Below, piece after piece: positions 30,811-39,205 of a stretch of 64,000 bases of DNA (position 1 is the stretch's first letter; each line of letters opens with the position of its first letter). Under the pieces are notes generated by a model that had not been told where the DNA came from, made no database searches, and worked only from the letters and a program-made list of their open reading frames with translations. Source of the stretch: Actinomycetota bacterium (GTDB lineage: Bacteria > Actinomycetota > Thermoleophilia > Solirubrobacterales > 70-9); contig JAFDWB010000032.1 in NCBI GenBank assembly GCA_018268675.1, forward strand, positions 1-64,000, given 5' to 3'. The translations under genes and the position numbers were made by a program.

Positions 30811-32664
30811 TCAGACCCGCAGGGCGCGGAGCGCGTTGAGGATCACCGCGAGGTCGATCCCCTCCTGCAGCAGGGCGCCGGCGAGCGGGGGCAGGTAGCC
30901 GAACGCGGCGACGCCCATCGCGACGATGCTCAGGCCCATGCCGACGACGACGCTCTGGCGGGCGATCCGCAGGGCGCCGCGGCCGGCGTGGACGGCGTCG
31001 GCCACCCGGTCGACGCGGTCGACGGTGATCACCGCGTCGGCGGTCTCCGAGGAGACGGTCGCGCCGGCCGCGCCCATCGCGACGCCGACGTCGGCGAGGG
31101 CGAGGGCCGGGGCGTCGTTGACGCCGTCGCCGACCATCATCACCGGGCCCTGCCCGCGGTCCTCGCGCAGCCGGCGGATGACCTCGAGCTTGTCCTCGGG
31201 CGCCTGTTCGGCGTAGACGCGATCGACGCCGAGCTGGCGGCCGATCCGCTCGGCCACCGAGCGCCGGTCGCCGGAGACGAGCGCCACCTGGCGGACCCCC
31301 TCCTCGCGCAGGCGCTCGACGATGCCGACGGCATCCGGGCGCAGGTCGTCGGCCATCACGATCACCCCGGCGACGGCACCGTCGACGCCGACCATCACCC
31401 GCGCCTCGCCTGAGCCCAGCCCGTCGACGACCGCCGCCGCCTCGAGCTCCTCTCGGGGGATCCCGCGGGCGGCGAGGAAGTCGCGGCTGCCGACCGCGAC
31501 CAGATGCCCGTCGACCCTCCCGGCGATGCCCTGGCCCGGGTCCTCCTCGATCTCCCGCGGCTCCGCCAGGGTCAGCCCCGCCTCGGCGGCCGCCGCGGTC
31601 AGCGCGGTGCCGAGCACGTGCGCGGACATGCGGTCGACCGAGGCCGCGAGCGAGAGGACCTCGGCCTGCCCGCGCCCGCCGCGGGGCACGATCTCGCGCA
31701 CCTCGGGGGTCCCGATCGTCAGCGTGCCGGTCTTGTCGAAGAGCACCGTGCGGACCTGGCCCAGGGTCTCGATCGCGCCGGTGCCCTTGACGATGACCCC
31801 CGCCGCGGCCGCCCGCGAGAGCCCCGAGAAGAGCGCGATCGGCGCCGCCAGGATCAGCGGGCAGGGCGTCGCCACCACGACCACCGCCAGCGCCCGCACC
31901 GGGTCGCCGCTGAGCGCCCAGGCGAGCCCGGCTATGAGGAGCGTCGTGGGCAGGAAGAAGCCCGCGTAGCGGTCCGCCATCCGCACCAACGGCGCCCGCT
32001 CCGTCTCGGCCTGCGAGACCAGCCGCACGAGCGCCGCGTAGGCGCTGTCGACGGCCTGGCGCTCGGCGCGGACCTCGAACGGCGTGCCCGCGTTCGAGGT
32101 GCCGCTGAGGACCGCCATGCCCTCGCCGACGGTGATCGGCAGGGGCTCGCCGGTGAGCGTGCTGGTGTCGATCACCGCCTGCTCGCCGACCAGCGTCCCG
32201 TCGACCGGGATCAGCTCGCCGGTCCGCACGACGACGATGTCGCCGACCCCGACCTCCTCGACCGGGACGTCCCGCAGCTCCCCGCCGGCCCGGATCCGGG
32301 CCCGCTTCGGCGCCCGTTCGACCAGCGCCGTCAGCTCCCGCCGCGCCCGCGCCGAGGCCAGTTCCTCGAGCGCCAGGCCGCCGGAGAACATCAGGCCGAT
32401 CACGACCCCGGCCAGCAGTTCGCCGAGGGCGAGGGCGCCGACCATCGCGACCAGGGCGATCGTGTCGACCCCCATGTGGCGTTCGACCACCACCGTCCGC
32501 GCGACTTCGAGCGCCAGCACCGTCGCGAGCAGGGCCAGAACCGCCGTCCAGATCGCGTCGCCGACCCCGGCCTCGCCGACCAGATGGAAGGCTCCACCGA
32601 CGACGATCGCGCCGAGGGCGGTCGCCGCGAGGATCCGGGCGCGGTGTCCGATCAGCCAGGCCAC
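30811..32664 (-). CDS. Heavy-metal translocating P-type ATPase (P1B)
   Basis: The 617-residue pump lacks any N-terminal metal-binding domain. It has about six to eight membrane helices, TGEP in the actuator, the P1B transport motif TPCPLILAAP, phosphorylation loop DKTGTLT, and VGDGVNDAPALA. A TPCP rather than CPC motif places it away from the classic Cu+ exporters; the metal is uncertain (Zn/Cd/Co-like or other). The ATG at 32664 begins MAWLIGHRARIL without a clear ribosome site. It is convergent with the cytochrome b module and separated from it by a hairpin. Confidence 0.92.
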   Translation of the reverse strand: MAWLIGHRARILAATALGAIVVGGAFHLVGEAGVGDAIWTAVLALLATVLALEVARTVVVERHMGVDTIALVAMVGALALGELLAGVVIGLMFSGGLALEELASARARRELTALVERAPKRARIRAGGELRDVPVEEVGVGDIVVVRTGELIPVDGTLVGEQAVIDTSTLTGEPLPITVGEGMAVLSGTSNAGTPFEVRAERQAVDSAYAALVRLVSQAETERAPLVRMADRYAGFFLPTTLLIAGLAWALSGDPVRALAVVVVATPCPLILAAPIALFSGLSRAAAAGVIVKGTGAIETLGQVRTVLFDKTGTLTIGTPEVREIVPRGGRGQAEVLSLAASVDRMSAHVLGTALTAAAAEAGLTLAEPREIEEDPGQGIAGRVDGHLVAVGSRDFLAARGIPREELEAAAVVDGLGSGEARVMVGVDGAVAGVIVMADDLRPDAVGIVERLREEGVRQVALVSGDRRSVAERIGRQLGVDRVYAEQAPEDKLEVIRRLREDRGQGPVMMVGDGVNDAPALALADVGVAMGAAGATVSSETADAVITVDRVDRVADAVHAGRGALRIARQSVVVGMGLSIVAMGVAAFGYLPPLAGALLQEGIDLAVILNALRALRV

Positions 32665-32717
32665 GCCCCGATCATCCTCCCGCGAGCCGAGCGCCGCCTG
32701 CCCGCGCTCCTCTGCTG

Positions 32718-33026
32718 GTGGCTCCTCTCGATCGGCGGCTGGGCCGGCTTCGGGCTCGCCGCGGAGAAGGTGATGGCCCCGGCATCTTCGCCGCCCATGT
32801 CGAAGACCCCGACGCCACCCTCCTCGTCACCGACGCTCTGGTGGTCCTGGCGGGCAGGACGATCGGCCGGGTCTTCATGGTCGAGGTCGAACGGCCACCG
32901 CCCCGCATGCCCCGCGTCGCGGCGGCCTTCCGCGCCGACCCCCGCCTCGCCCCCACCCTGGTCGCCGGCCGAGTCGAGCTCGCGATGCGCGGCGGCAGGG
33001 CCTACCTGGTCGTCGTCCGGGACTAG
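32718..33026 (+). pseudogene. Short ORF, possibly a frameshifted membrane protein
   Basis: From about 32765 the frame reads plausibly (GPGIFAAHVEDPDATLLVTD, then LVVLAGRTIGRVFM) to the stop at 33026. Upstream in this frame the residues are Arg-rich. In the adjacent frame the DNA before 32765 encodes a convincing membrane segment (LLCWWLLSIGGWAGFGLAA). A single-base frameshift near 32765 would join them into one protein of about 110 residues. I cannot tell a real mutation from a sequencing error, and no family is recognised. Confidence 0.35.
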
Positions 33027-33035
33027 CCCGGGGGG

Positions 33036-33300
33036 CTCGGGGCCGGCAGGCTGGCGCCTGGGGACAAGGGACGGGCCGTCTCGTCCACGACCCTGGCGAG
33101 CTGTGGCCGTGGCCGAGACGGCCGGGTCTGTGGGGAGAGGGGAAGGGTCGTGGGGGAGTCACGGGACTGGCACGGGTCCGTGACCGAAGTGGAACTTCGT
33201 CCTCGTCAGGAGGACGCCCTCCGTCCAGCTGTTCCTTATGCCGGTATATCGACCATAAGGAACAGCTGGACGAGGAAGGCGTGGTCCGTCACCTTGCCGG
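33036..33300 (-). repeat. Structured intergenic repeat element, copy B
   Basis: This copy is homologous over about 265 bases to the reverse complement of 51-326. Its hairpins are 33226-33268 (15-bp arms starting CAGCTGTTCCTTATG), 33074-33123 (arms GGCCGTCTCG... / ...CGAGACGGCC with two mismatches) and CGAAGT-GGA-ACTTCG at 33185-33199. Conserved single-stranded blocks include GGCTGGCGCC, CAAGGGACG, GGGGAGAGG, GAAGGGTCG and GTCCGTCAC. It fills the gap between the ORF ending at 33026 and the reductase ending at 33364. Confidence 0.6.
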
Positions 33301-33363
33301 CTTCCCACGCACACCGCCCGGGGCACCTCGGACGGCCGCCCGGGCCCAGGCCCAACAACCGCG

Positions 33364-33954
33364 CTAGCGCCCGTAGACGAGATGGGTGACGTGAGGCGTG
33401 GTGCGGCTCGAGACCGGGGTCAGCTCGAGGGCGCCGACGCGGTCGAAGAGGCGCTCGCCGCCGCCGGCGAGGAAGGGGACGATGTGGAGGCGCAGCTCGT
33501 CGACGAGGGCGGCGGCCAGGTACTGGTTGATCGTGCCGGGGCCGCCGGCGATCCAGACGTCCTCTTCGCCCGCCGCCTCGCGGGCCTGGGCGAGCGCGGC
33601 GTCGATCCCCGCGGTGACGAAGTGGAAGGTGGTGCCGCCTTCCATCTCGACGCTCGGGCGCCGGCGGTGGCAGAGCACGAAGACCGGTACGTGGAAGGGC
33701 GGGTCGGCCCCCCACCAGCCGTGCCAGTCGAGGTCCCACTCGCCGCGGTCGGGGCCGAACATGTTGCGGCCCATCAGGACGGCCCCGGCGGCGCCCATCG
33801 CCTCTCTCTCCGCGACGTTTTCGTCACCGTGGTCGAACATCCAGGCGTGCAGGCGCTCGCCGTCGAGGTCGCCGAACGGGCGCTCGGCGCTCTGGCCCCT
33901 TCCGGACCCGTAGCCGTCGAGGGTGATCGTCATGTCCGCGATGAGCTTGGCCAT
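33364..33954 (-). CDS. Dihydrofolate reductase / RibD C-terminal-like protein
   Basis: The 196-residue protein of the DHFR fold starts MAKLIADMTITLDGYGSG, with VLMGRNMFGP, DVWIAGGPGTINQYL and DELRLHIVPFLAGGG, the pattern of the RibD C-terminal reductase-like family. The physiological substrate is not known. Many such genes are small accessory NAD(P)H reductases. The ATG at 33954 follows AGGAGG. Its first 25 bases overlap the end of the LysR regulator gene, so the two are likely co-transcribed with the membrane protein upstream. Confidence 0.85.
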   Translation of the reverse strand: MAKLIADMTITLDGYGSGRGQSAERPFGDLDGERLHAWMFDHGDENVAEREAMGAAGAVLMGRNMFGPDRGEWDLDWHGWWGADPPFHVPVFVLCHRRRPSVEMEGGTTFHFVTAGIDAALAQAREAAGEEDVWIAGGPGTINQYLAAALVDELRLHIVPFLAGGGERLFDRVGALELTPVSSRTTPHVTHLVYGR

Positions 33955-34916
33955 CTCTGCCTCCTGTGTTCGTCGTGTCCCGTCTGATCTTCCATGTGAC
34001 CAGATCGGTAGCGCCCGCATGCCCGCGCCATCGCGTCGAGGAAGGGGACCAGATCGTCGGTGTCGCGGTCGGCCGCCCAGTAACAGACGATGGTCCGCGC
34101 GGGCAGCGAGTCCGCGAGGTCGAGCACGGTGATGCCGGGACGGTCGAGGTCGACCTCGAGGCGGGGCGCGATCGCGACCCCGGCGCCGGCGGCGACGAGG
34201 GCCTCCGCCACGGTGCTTCGCGTGGTCCGGAAGCGGGCCTCGATCTCCAACCCGGCGACCGCCAGCTCGGCTTCGACCAGGCCGAACATGCGCCAGGTCG
34301 AGTCGACGACGAACGGGAGCCGGGCCAGCTCGGCGAGGCTCGGCGCGACCGGGGAGGCGGCGAGCGGCGAGTCGCTGGGGACCAGGGCGACGAGCGGGTC
34401 GTTCAGGATCGCGCGCGCCTCGAACGGACCGCCTTCGAGCGGCAGTTCGGCGAGCCCGACGTCGAGCTCGCCGGTCGCCACCGCGGCGAACAGCTCGCGA
34501 TCGGCGCCCGCCTCGCGCAGCTCGACGCGGGGTCGCGAGCGGCCGCCGCCGAGGCCGCGCAGGGCCGCCGGGACGAGCCGCGCCGCCGGCCCGCCGGAGG
34601 CGCCGATCCGGAGTCGAGGCCCGCGTCGCTCGCCGGCGAGCTCGTCGATCTCCAGCCGGGCGGCTCCCAACTGGGCCTCGATCCGCTCGGCGTGGCGGAG
34701 CAGCGACCTGCCCGCCTCGGTGAGCCCGACGTCCTTGTGGCCTCGGGCCCGGTCGACCAGCCGCACGCCGACCGCACCCTCGAGCTGCGCGATCCGCTGG
34801 CTCACCGCCGACTGCACGTAGCCGAGGCGATCGGCGGCGCCGCGGAACGAGCGCTCCTCGGCGACCGCCCCCAGCGCCGCGAGGTGGCGGAACTCGACCC
34901 CGACCCAGCCGCTCAC
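33930..34916 (-). CDS. LysR-family transcriptional regulator
   Basis: The 328-residue protein has an N-terminal helix-turn-helix (FRHLAALGAVAEERSFRGAADRL, then QSAVSQRIAQLEGAVGVRLV) and a substrate-binding domain (ELREAGADRELFAAVATGELDVGL). The GTG at 34916 overlaps the stop of the membrane-protein gene (GTGA). The C-terminal ~25 residues are polar and overlap the next gene. It probably controls its own operon with the flanking membrane protein and DHFR-like reductase; the effector is unknown. Confidence 0.9.
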   Translation of the reverse strand: MSGWVGVEFRHLAALGAVAEERSFRGAADRLGYVQSAVSQRIAQLEGAVGVRLVDRARGHKDVGLTEAGRSLLRHAERIEAQLGAARLEIDELAGERRGPRLRIGASGGPAARLVPAALRGLGGGRSRPRVELREAGADRELFAAVATGELDVGLAELPLEGGPFEARAILNDPLVALVPSDSPLAASPVAPSLAELARLPFVVDSTWRMFGLVEAELAVAGLEIEARFRTTRSTVAEALVAAGAGVAIAPRLEVDLDRPGITVLDLADSLPARTIVCYWAADRDTDDLVPFLDAMARACGRYRSGHMEDQTGHDEHRRQRWPSSSRT

Positions 34917-35389
34917 AGCGCGACCTCGGGCCGACGCTTGTCCTCCATACGTGGACAAGGGTCGGGGGTCGGGGCGTGGTGGGAGTACTCGCGCGGGCGA
35001 GCGGCCATCGCGACGAACATCGCCGCGAACATCGCCACGTGCTCGATCGTCATCGGGAGCGCCACGCTCTCGACCAGGCCCGCCTCCACCAGCGCGACGA
35101 CGCCCGCGGCGGGGAGGAGCATCGCCGCCGCCATCTCCAGGCACGGCGCCCAGGCATGGCCTCGCCACCGCATCCAGGGGAGCATCGGCACGGTCATGAT
35201 CACCGCCATCCGGGCGACCATCAGGCCCGGATCGTCGGGGTCGAGCGAGGGGAGCAGGGCGCCGCTCGCCAGCCGGGCGGGGACGGCCAGCACCCCCATG
35301 CCAACCAGCATCACGATCGCCATCTCGGCGTAGTGGCGGGCGAAATCGCGCGTCAGCGCGCCCTTGAGGCCTTCGAATCGCCGGGTCAT
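34913..35389 (-). CDS. Multi-pass membrane protein, unknown
   Basis: The 158-residue protein has about four hydrophobic helices (MAIVMLVGMGVLAVPARLA; MVARMAVIMTVPMLPWM; MAAAMLLPAAGVVALVEAG; HVAMFAAMFVAMAA) and is Met-rich. A conserved-looking HAW is in the middle loop. GAGGAG precedes the ATG. It is the first gene of a three-gene minus-strand operon (membrane protein, LysR, DHFR-like) and diverges from the TetR gene at 35491, which may regulate it. I do not recognise the family. Confidence 0.7.
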   Translation of the reverse strand: MTRRFEGLKGALTRDFARHYAEMAIVMLVGMGVLAVPARLASGALLPSLDPDDPGLMVARMAVIMTVPMLPWMRWRGHAWAPCLEMAAAMLLPAAGVVALVEAGLVESVALPMTIEHVAMFAAMFVAMAARPREYSHHAPTPDPCPRMEDKRRPEVAL

Positions 35390-35455
35390 AGTGCTCCTCT
35401 TCTGTCACGTTAAAGCAACTATCTTCGCTTTTGATGACGCTACACGAAATCTCAC

Positions 35456-35477
35456 AAACGCGCAAGTCTTCGCGTTT
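35456..35477. promoter_or_regulatory. Probable TetR operator
   Basis: AAACGCG and CGCGTTT arms separated by eight bases form an inverted repeat 14 bases before the TetR start, in the divergent promoter region. A second, looser repeat (AAAGC ... GCTTT) lies at 35412-35431. AT-rich sequence around both fits a divergent promoter under TetR autorepression. Confidence 0.55.
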
Positions 35478-35490
35478 AGAATGGCGGCCG

Positions 35491-36063
35491 ATGGATGACG
35501 TAGGCGCGAAGAAGAGGCGGCCGGGCGGGCGCTCGGCACAGGTGCGGGCCCGAGTGCAGGCGGCGGTGATCGAGCTGCTGGCCGACAGCCGGCTCGAGGA
35601 GGTGACGATCCCCCGCGTCGCCGAGCGGGCGGGCGTCCACCAGGCGACCCTCTACCGGCGCTGGGGGAACATCGCGGGCCTCGTCGACGACATCGTCGCC
35701 GAGCGCGTCGGCGAGCTCGCGCCGATCCCCGACACCGGCACCCTGCGCGGCGACCTCGAGCTGGCGGCAGTCCGCTTCGCCGAGGTGATCGCCCCGCTCG
35801 GCGGCATCATGATCCGCGCCGCCGCGCTCGCCACCCCGGACGCCGACTCCTCGGTCACCTTCCACACGCGGGCGACCCAGCTGCAGGCGATGCTCGACCG
35901 CGCCGCCGCCCGCGGCGAGAAGGCGCCGACCCTGACCGAGCTGCTCGAGGGCATCACCGCGCCGCTCTACTTCCACGAGCTCTTCTTCGGCCGGCCCGCC
36001 GACGCCGAGCACGCCCGGACGCTCGTCGACCGCCTGCTGATCTACGTCGAGGCCTCGAGGTGA
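35491..36063 (+). CDS. TetR-family transcriptional regulator
   Basis: The 190-residue protein has an N-terminal helix-turn-helix (ELLADSRLEEVTIPRVAERAG, then VHQATLYRRWGN) and a helical ligand domain (ELLEGITAPLYFHELFFGRP). The LYRRW pattern is common in TetR proteins that repress efflux or reductase genes. The ATG at 35491 is the start; an ATG at 35481 is closed by a stop after five codons. It diverges from the membrane protein/LysR operon, and an inverted repeat lies just upstream. Confidence 0.9.
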   Translation: MDDVGAKKRRPGGRSAQVRARVQAAVIELLADSRLEEVTIPRVAERAGVHQATLYRRWGNIAGLVDDIVAERVGELAPIPDTGTLRGDLELAAVRFAEVIAPLGGIMIRAAALATPDADSSVTFHTRATQLQAMLDRAAARGEKAPTLTELLEGITAPLYFHELFFGRPADAEHARTLVDRLLIYVEASR

Positions 36064-36156
36064 TCGCCGCGGACCACGCATAGTTCTCCGATTCGCATTG
36101 GCCGGCGGCCGGGCCGCGTCCACAATCGGTCCGGTGAACCGACGAAAGGACGCGAC

Positions 36157-36705
36157 ATGCGACGCATCGTGAATTCCACCTACATCTCCCTCGACGGCGT
36201 GATCGAGAACCCGCAGAACTGGCCGTCCGGGCGCCACGAGGACGACGGCCGCGGCCAGGAGATCCAGGCCGAGCTGACCGCAAGCTCCGAGGTCCTGTTG
36301 ATGGGACGGCGCACCTACGAGGTGTTCGCGCCGGTGTGGTCGGCAAAATCCGGCGACCCGGTCAGCGACAGGTTCAACTCGATGGAGAAGTGGGTCGCGT
36401 CGACGACCCTGACCGCGCCCGAGTGGCACAACACCACCGTGCTCGGCGGCGACGCGGTCGACGAGATTCGCAGGCGCAAGGAGGAGCCGGGCGGCGACAT
36501 CGTCCAGTTCGGCTTCGGCGAGCTCTCCTACGCCCTGATGGAAGGGGACCTGATCGACGAGCTGCGGCTCTGGGTCCACCCCTTCTTCGTCGGCGAGGCC
36601 GCCCCCCTGGACCTGCTCTTCCGCCCGGGGCGACAGACCGTCTTCGACCTCGCCGAGACGACGCCGCTCGCCTCCGGCATTGTCGTGCTCACGTACCGGA
36701 GGTGA
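36157..36705 (+). CDS. Dihydrofolate reductase / RibD C-terminal-like protein
   Basis: The 182-residue DHFR-fold protein has NSTYISLDGVIENPQNW at the N terminus, LLMGRRTYEVFAPVW, and LIDELRLWVHPFFVGE. It is a distant relative of the protein at 33364 but not a recent duplicate. The substrate is unknown. AAAGGA lies upstream of the ATG. It follows the TetR gene after 93 bases on the same strand and may be under its control. Confidence 0.85.
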   Translation: MRRIVNSTYISLDGVIENPQNWPSGRHEDDGRGQEIQAELTASSEVLLMGRRTYEVFAPVWSAKSGDPVSDRFNSMEKWVASTTLTAPEWHNTTVLGGDAVDEIRRRKEEPGGDIVQFGFGELSYALMEGDLIDELRLWVHPFFVGEAAPLDLLFRPGRQTVFDLAETTPLASGIVVLTYRR

Positions 36706-36706
36706 G

Positions 36707-36731
36707 CGAGATCGAGGGGCCGAGGATCTCG
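36707..36731. terminator. Possible hairpin terminator between convergent genes
   Basis: CGAGATC and GATCTCG arms enclose a G-rich loop directly after the DHFR-like stop and before the convergent acetyltransferase stop. Confidence 0.3.
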
Positions 36732-36746
36732 ACCCCCTGACCCGGA

Positions 36747-37454
36747 TCACCCGCCGTCGGCCGTGGGGAGGAACTCGGCAAGCGGGCGACGCTGCGCGCC
36801 CTCGGCGTCGAAGTTGGCGGGGTCGAGGAAGGCGGCGAAGCCGGCGCCGATCGCGGGCCACTCGGCGTCGATGATCGAGAACCAGGCGGTGTCGCGGTTG
36901 CGGCCCTTGATCACCATGTGGTTGCGGAAGATGCCCTCGAAGCGGAAGCCGAACCGCGCCGCCGCGCGCCGCGAGGCCGCGTTCAGCGAGTCGCACTTCC
37001 ACTCCAGGCGCCGGTACCCGAGGTCCTCGAAGGCGTGGCGGGCGAGCAGGTAGATCGCCTCGGTCGCCGCCGTGGTCCGCCGCAGCCGCGGCCCGAACCA
37101 GATGTTCCCGATCTCGATCGTCCCCATCGCCGGCTCGATCCGCAGGTAGGTGGCCCGTCCCGCCGCGACCCCCTCCTCGCGCGGCACGATGCTGAACCAG
37201 AGCGGGTCTGCGCTCGCCGCGTCCGCCACGATCTTCGCCCGCATCTCCTCGACGTCCCCGTAGGGCCCCTCGGCGAGGTAGGTCCAGATCGAGGGGTCGC
37301 CGTCGGGCGGGTGCGATTCGCGGAAGAGCGACCCGACGTCGCCCGCCGGATCGACCGGCCGCAGCACCACCGTCCGCCCCCCGAGCTCCACCTTCTCCGG
37401 CACCTTCGCGCCGCGCCAGTCCACCCCCTCGCCCACCGGCTTTCCGTCCGCCAT
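36747..37454 (-). CDS. GNAT-family N-acetyltransferase (RimJ/RimL-like)
   Basis: The 235-residue protein has the GNAT fold of ribosomal-protein-type acetyltransferases: VVLRPVDPAGD near residue 30, GTIEIGNIWFGPRLRRTTAATEA as the acetyl-CoA-binding beta4/alpha3 region, and LGYRRLEWKCDSLNAASRRAA, GFRFEGIFRNHMV near the C terminus. The acceptor (amino acid, protein or small amine) cannot be told from sequence. The ATG is at 37454. It diverges from the MBL-fold gene at 37496. Confidence 0.88.
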   Translation of the reverse strand: MADGKPVGEGVDWRGAKVPEKVELGGRTVVLRPVDPAGDVGSLFRESHPPDGDPSIWTYLAEGPYGDVEEMRAKIVADAASADPLWFSIVPREEGVAAGRATYLRIEPAMGTIEIGNIWFGPRLRRTTAATEAIYLLARHAFEDLGYRRLEWKCDSLNAASRRAAARFGFRFEGIFRNHMVIKGRNRDTAWFSIIDAEWPAIGAGFAAFLDPANFDAEGAQRRPLAEFLPTADGG

Positions 37455-37495
37455 GCCGCGATGACTATCAAAGAGATATCTGGGAGGGTGGAGCG

Positions 37496-38248
37496 ATGCT
37501 GGAGCAGGTTGCCGACGGGGTCTGGGTCCGCCAGAGCGGGTGGGTCTGGACCAACTCGATCGTGGTGCGCGGGGACGACGGGTTGGTCGTGGTCGACCCC
37601 GGCATCGACGGGGTCGAGCTGGCGGATCTCGCCGACGAGGTCGACCGGCTCGGCATCCCGGTGGTCGCCGGGTTCTCCACCCATCCCCACTGGGACCACC
37701 TGCTCTGGCACGCCCGGTTCGGCGACGTGCCGCGCTACGCCACCGCCGCCGGGGCGAGGGTCGCGGGCGAGGCCCGCGAGCGGGCGCAGGCGATGGCGGC
37801 GGAGAGCGCGGCGGACGTCCCGCTCGAGCTGGTCGCGCTCCTCACCCCGTTGCCCGCCGACGGCGGGCCGGTGCCAGGCGAGCTCCTCGAGCACCGGGCG
37901 CACGCGGTCGGCCACGCCGCGATCCTGCTCGCCGACCGTCGCGTCCTGCTCGCCGGCGACATGCTCTCCGACGTCCTGATCCCGCTCTTCGACCCTCGCC
38001 AGGACGACCAGGTGGGCGCCTACGAGGTGGCGCTCGACCTCCTGGCCGAGGCGATCGGGCAGGTCGACGTCGTGGTCCCCGGCCACGGCGCCGTCGCGAC
38101 GGGCCCCGAGGTCGCCGCCCGCCTCGCCGCCGATCGCGCCTACGTCGACGCGCTGCGGCGCGGCGAGGAGCCGGCCGACGCGCGCCTGGAGGCCGCCGAG
38201 TGGCTCGCCGGCCCCCACCGGTCGAACCTGGAGCTGGCGCGACGGTAG
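37496..38248 (+). CDS. MBL-fold metallo-hydrolase
   Basis: The 250-residue protein is of the metallo-beta-lactamase fold. Zn ligands are in THPHWDHLLWH (the H-x-H-x-D-H motif) near residue 62, with a later His in HAVGHAAILL, the Asp in LLAGDMLSD, and a last His in VVPGHGAV. It starts at the ATG preceded by GGAGGGTGG. The substrate is unknown; candidates include thioesters, lactones or phosphodiesters. It stands alone, divergent from the acetyltransferase and followed by the SGNH genes after 42 bases. Confidence 0.87.
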   Translation: MLEQVADGVWVRQSGWVWTNSIVVRGDDGLVVVDPGIDGVELADLADEVDRLGIPVVAGFSTHPHWDHLLWHARFGDVPRYATAAGARVAGEARERAQAMAAESAADVPLELVALLTPLPADGGPVPGELLEHRAHAVGHAAILLADRRVLLAGDMLSDVLIPLFDPRQDDQVGAYEVALDLLAEAIGQVDVVVPGHGAVATGPEVAARLAADRAYVDALRRGEEPADARLEAAEWLAGPHRSNLELARR

Positions 38249-38290
38249 CGATCGGGACCGCCGGCAAGTGGAGGGTCGTAACGTTCCTAC

Positions 38291-39202
38291 ATGGGCTTCG
38301 GGGGCTCGCTCATCGCACGCCTGGCAAACGTCGCGGCGACCGCGATCGTGGCGCTCCTCGCCGTCACCCAACCGCCGCCGCGGGCGGAAGCGAGCGCCAT
38401 CCGACCGAGCCCCGGCACCGCCCACGCCGACAAGCCCGCGCCCTTCTACCAGGGCTGCCTGATCGGGGTCCGCGGCACCCGCTCCAACGCCTGCGTATAT
38501 GGCGACCAGCGCGGCAAGCGCGTCCTCTTCCTCCTCGGCGACTCCCACGCGATGCAGGCCTTCCCCGCCCTGCTGGTCGACGCCCGCCGGCGCCACTGGC
38601 GCCTCGTGGTGCTGACCAAGCGGGACTGCACGCCGGCGCTGACGACGATCCGCAACCCGAAGACCGGCAGCGAATACCGCACCTGCGACACGTGGCGGCG
38701 GCACGTGCTCCGGCGGATCGAGAGCGCCGGGCACACGGGCATCGTCGCGATGAGCGGCGACAGCGGGTACACCGCCTACGGCCGCGGCGGGCAGGTGCTC
38801 TACGGGACCGAAAACGCCGCCGCGTTGGAGGCCGGATATCTCGCCACCCTGCGGCGGGTCCGCGCCGCCGGCCTCGGCGCGATCGTGATCCGCAACACGC
38901 CGGAAGCGCCGTTCGACGTGCCCGACTGCGTCGCTGCGAACAGGGCCGATCCGGCCGCCTGCGACTTCCCCCTCCCCAACGGCACGGCGCTCGCATTCGA
39001 CGTCCGCGCCGCCCACCGCGCGGGGGTCCCGCTGGTCGACCTGACGCCGCGGATCTGCCACCACGGCATCTGCGACGCGGTGATCGGCGGCATCCTCGTC
39101 TACCGCGACAATGCCCACCTGACCGCGACCTTCGCCCGCACCCTCGGCGGGGCCTTCGAAGCGGCGCTCGGGCGCGCGGCGCGGGCCGGGCGCGCGGGGT
39201 GA
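38291..39202 (+). CDS. Exported SGNH-hydrolase-like protein
   Basis: The 303-residue protein has an N-terminal signal or anchor (ANVAATAIVALLAVT, then Pro-rich and RAEASA) and an SGNH domain as found at the C terminus of cell-envelope acyltransferases. It has the nucleophile motif LLGDSHAMQ and the catalytic DNAHLT. Paired cysteines (CLIGVRG...NACVYGD, CTP, TCDTW, CDF, CHHGIC) suggest disulfides outside the cell. It is a clear paralogue of the C-terminal domain of the next protein, which starts three bases after its stop. Probable role: O-acyl transfer or removal on wall polysaccharide. Glu is mainly GAA. Confidence 0.82.
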   Translation: MGFGGSLIARLANVAATAIVALLAVTQPPPRAEASAIRPSPGTAHADKPAPFYQGCLIGVRGTRSNACVYGDQRGKRVLFLLGDSHAMQAFPALLVDARRRHWRLVVLTKRDCTPALTTIRNPKTGSEYRTCDTWRRHVLRRIESAGHTGIVAMSGDSGYTAYGRGGQVLYGTENAAALEAGYLATLRRVRAAGLGAIVIRNTPEAPFDVPDCVAANRADPAACDFPLPNGTALAFDVRAAHRAGVPLVDLTPRICHHGICDAVIGGILVYRDNAHLTATFARTLGGAFEAALGRAARAGRAG

Positions 39203-39205
39203 CCA

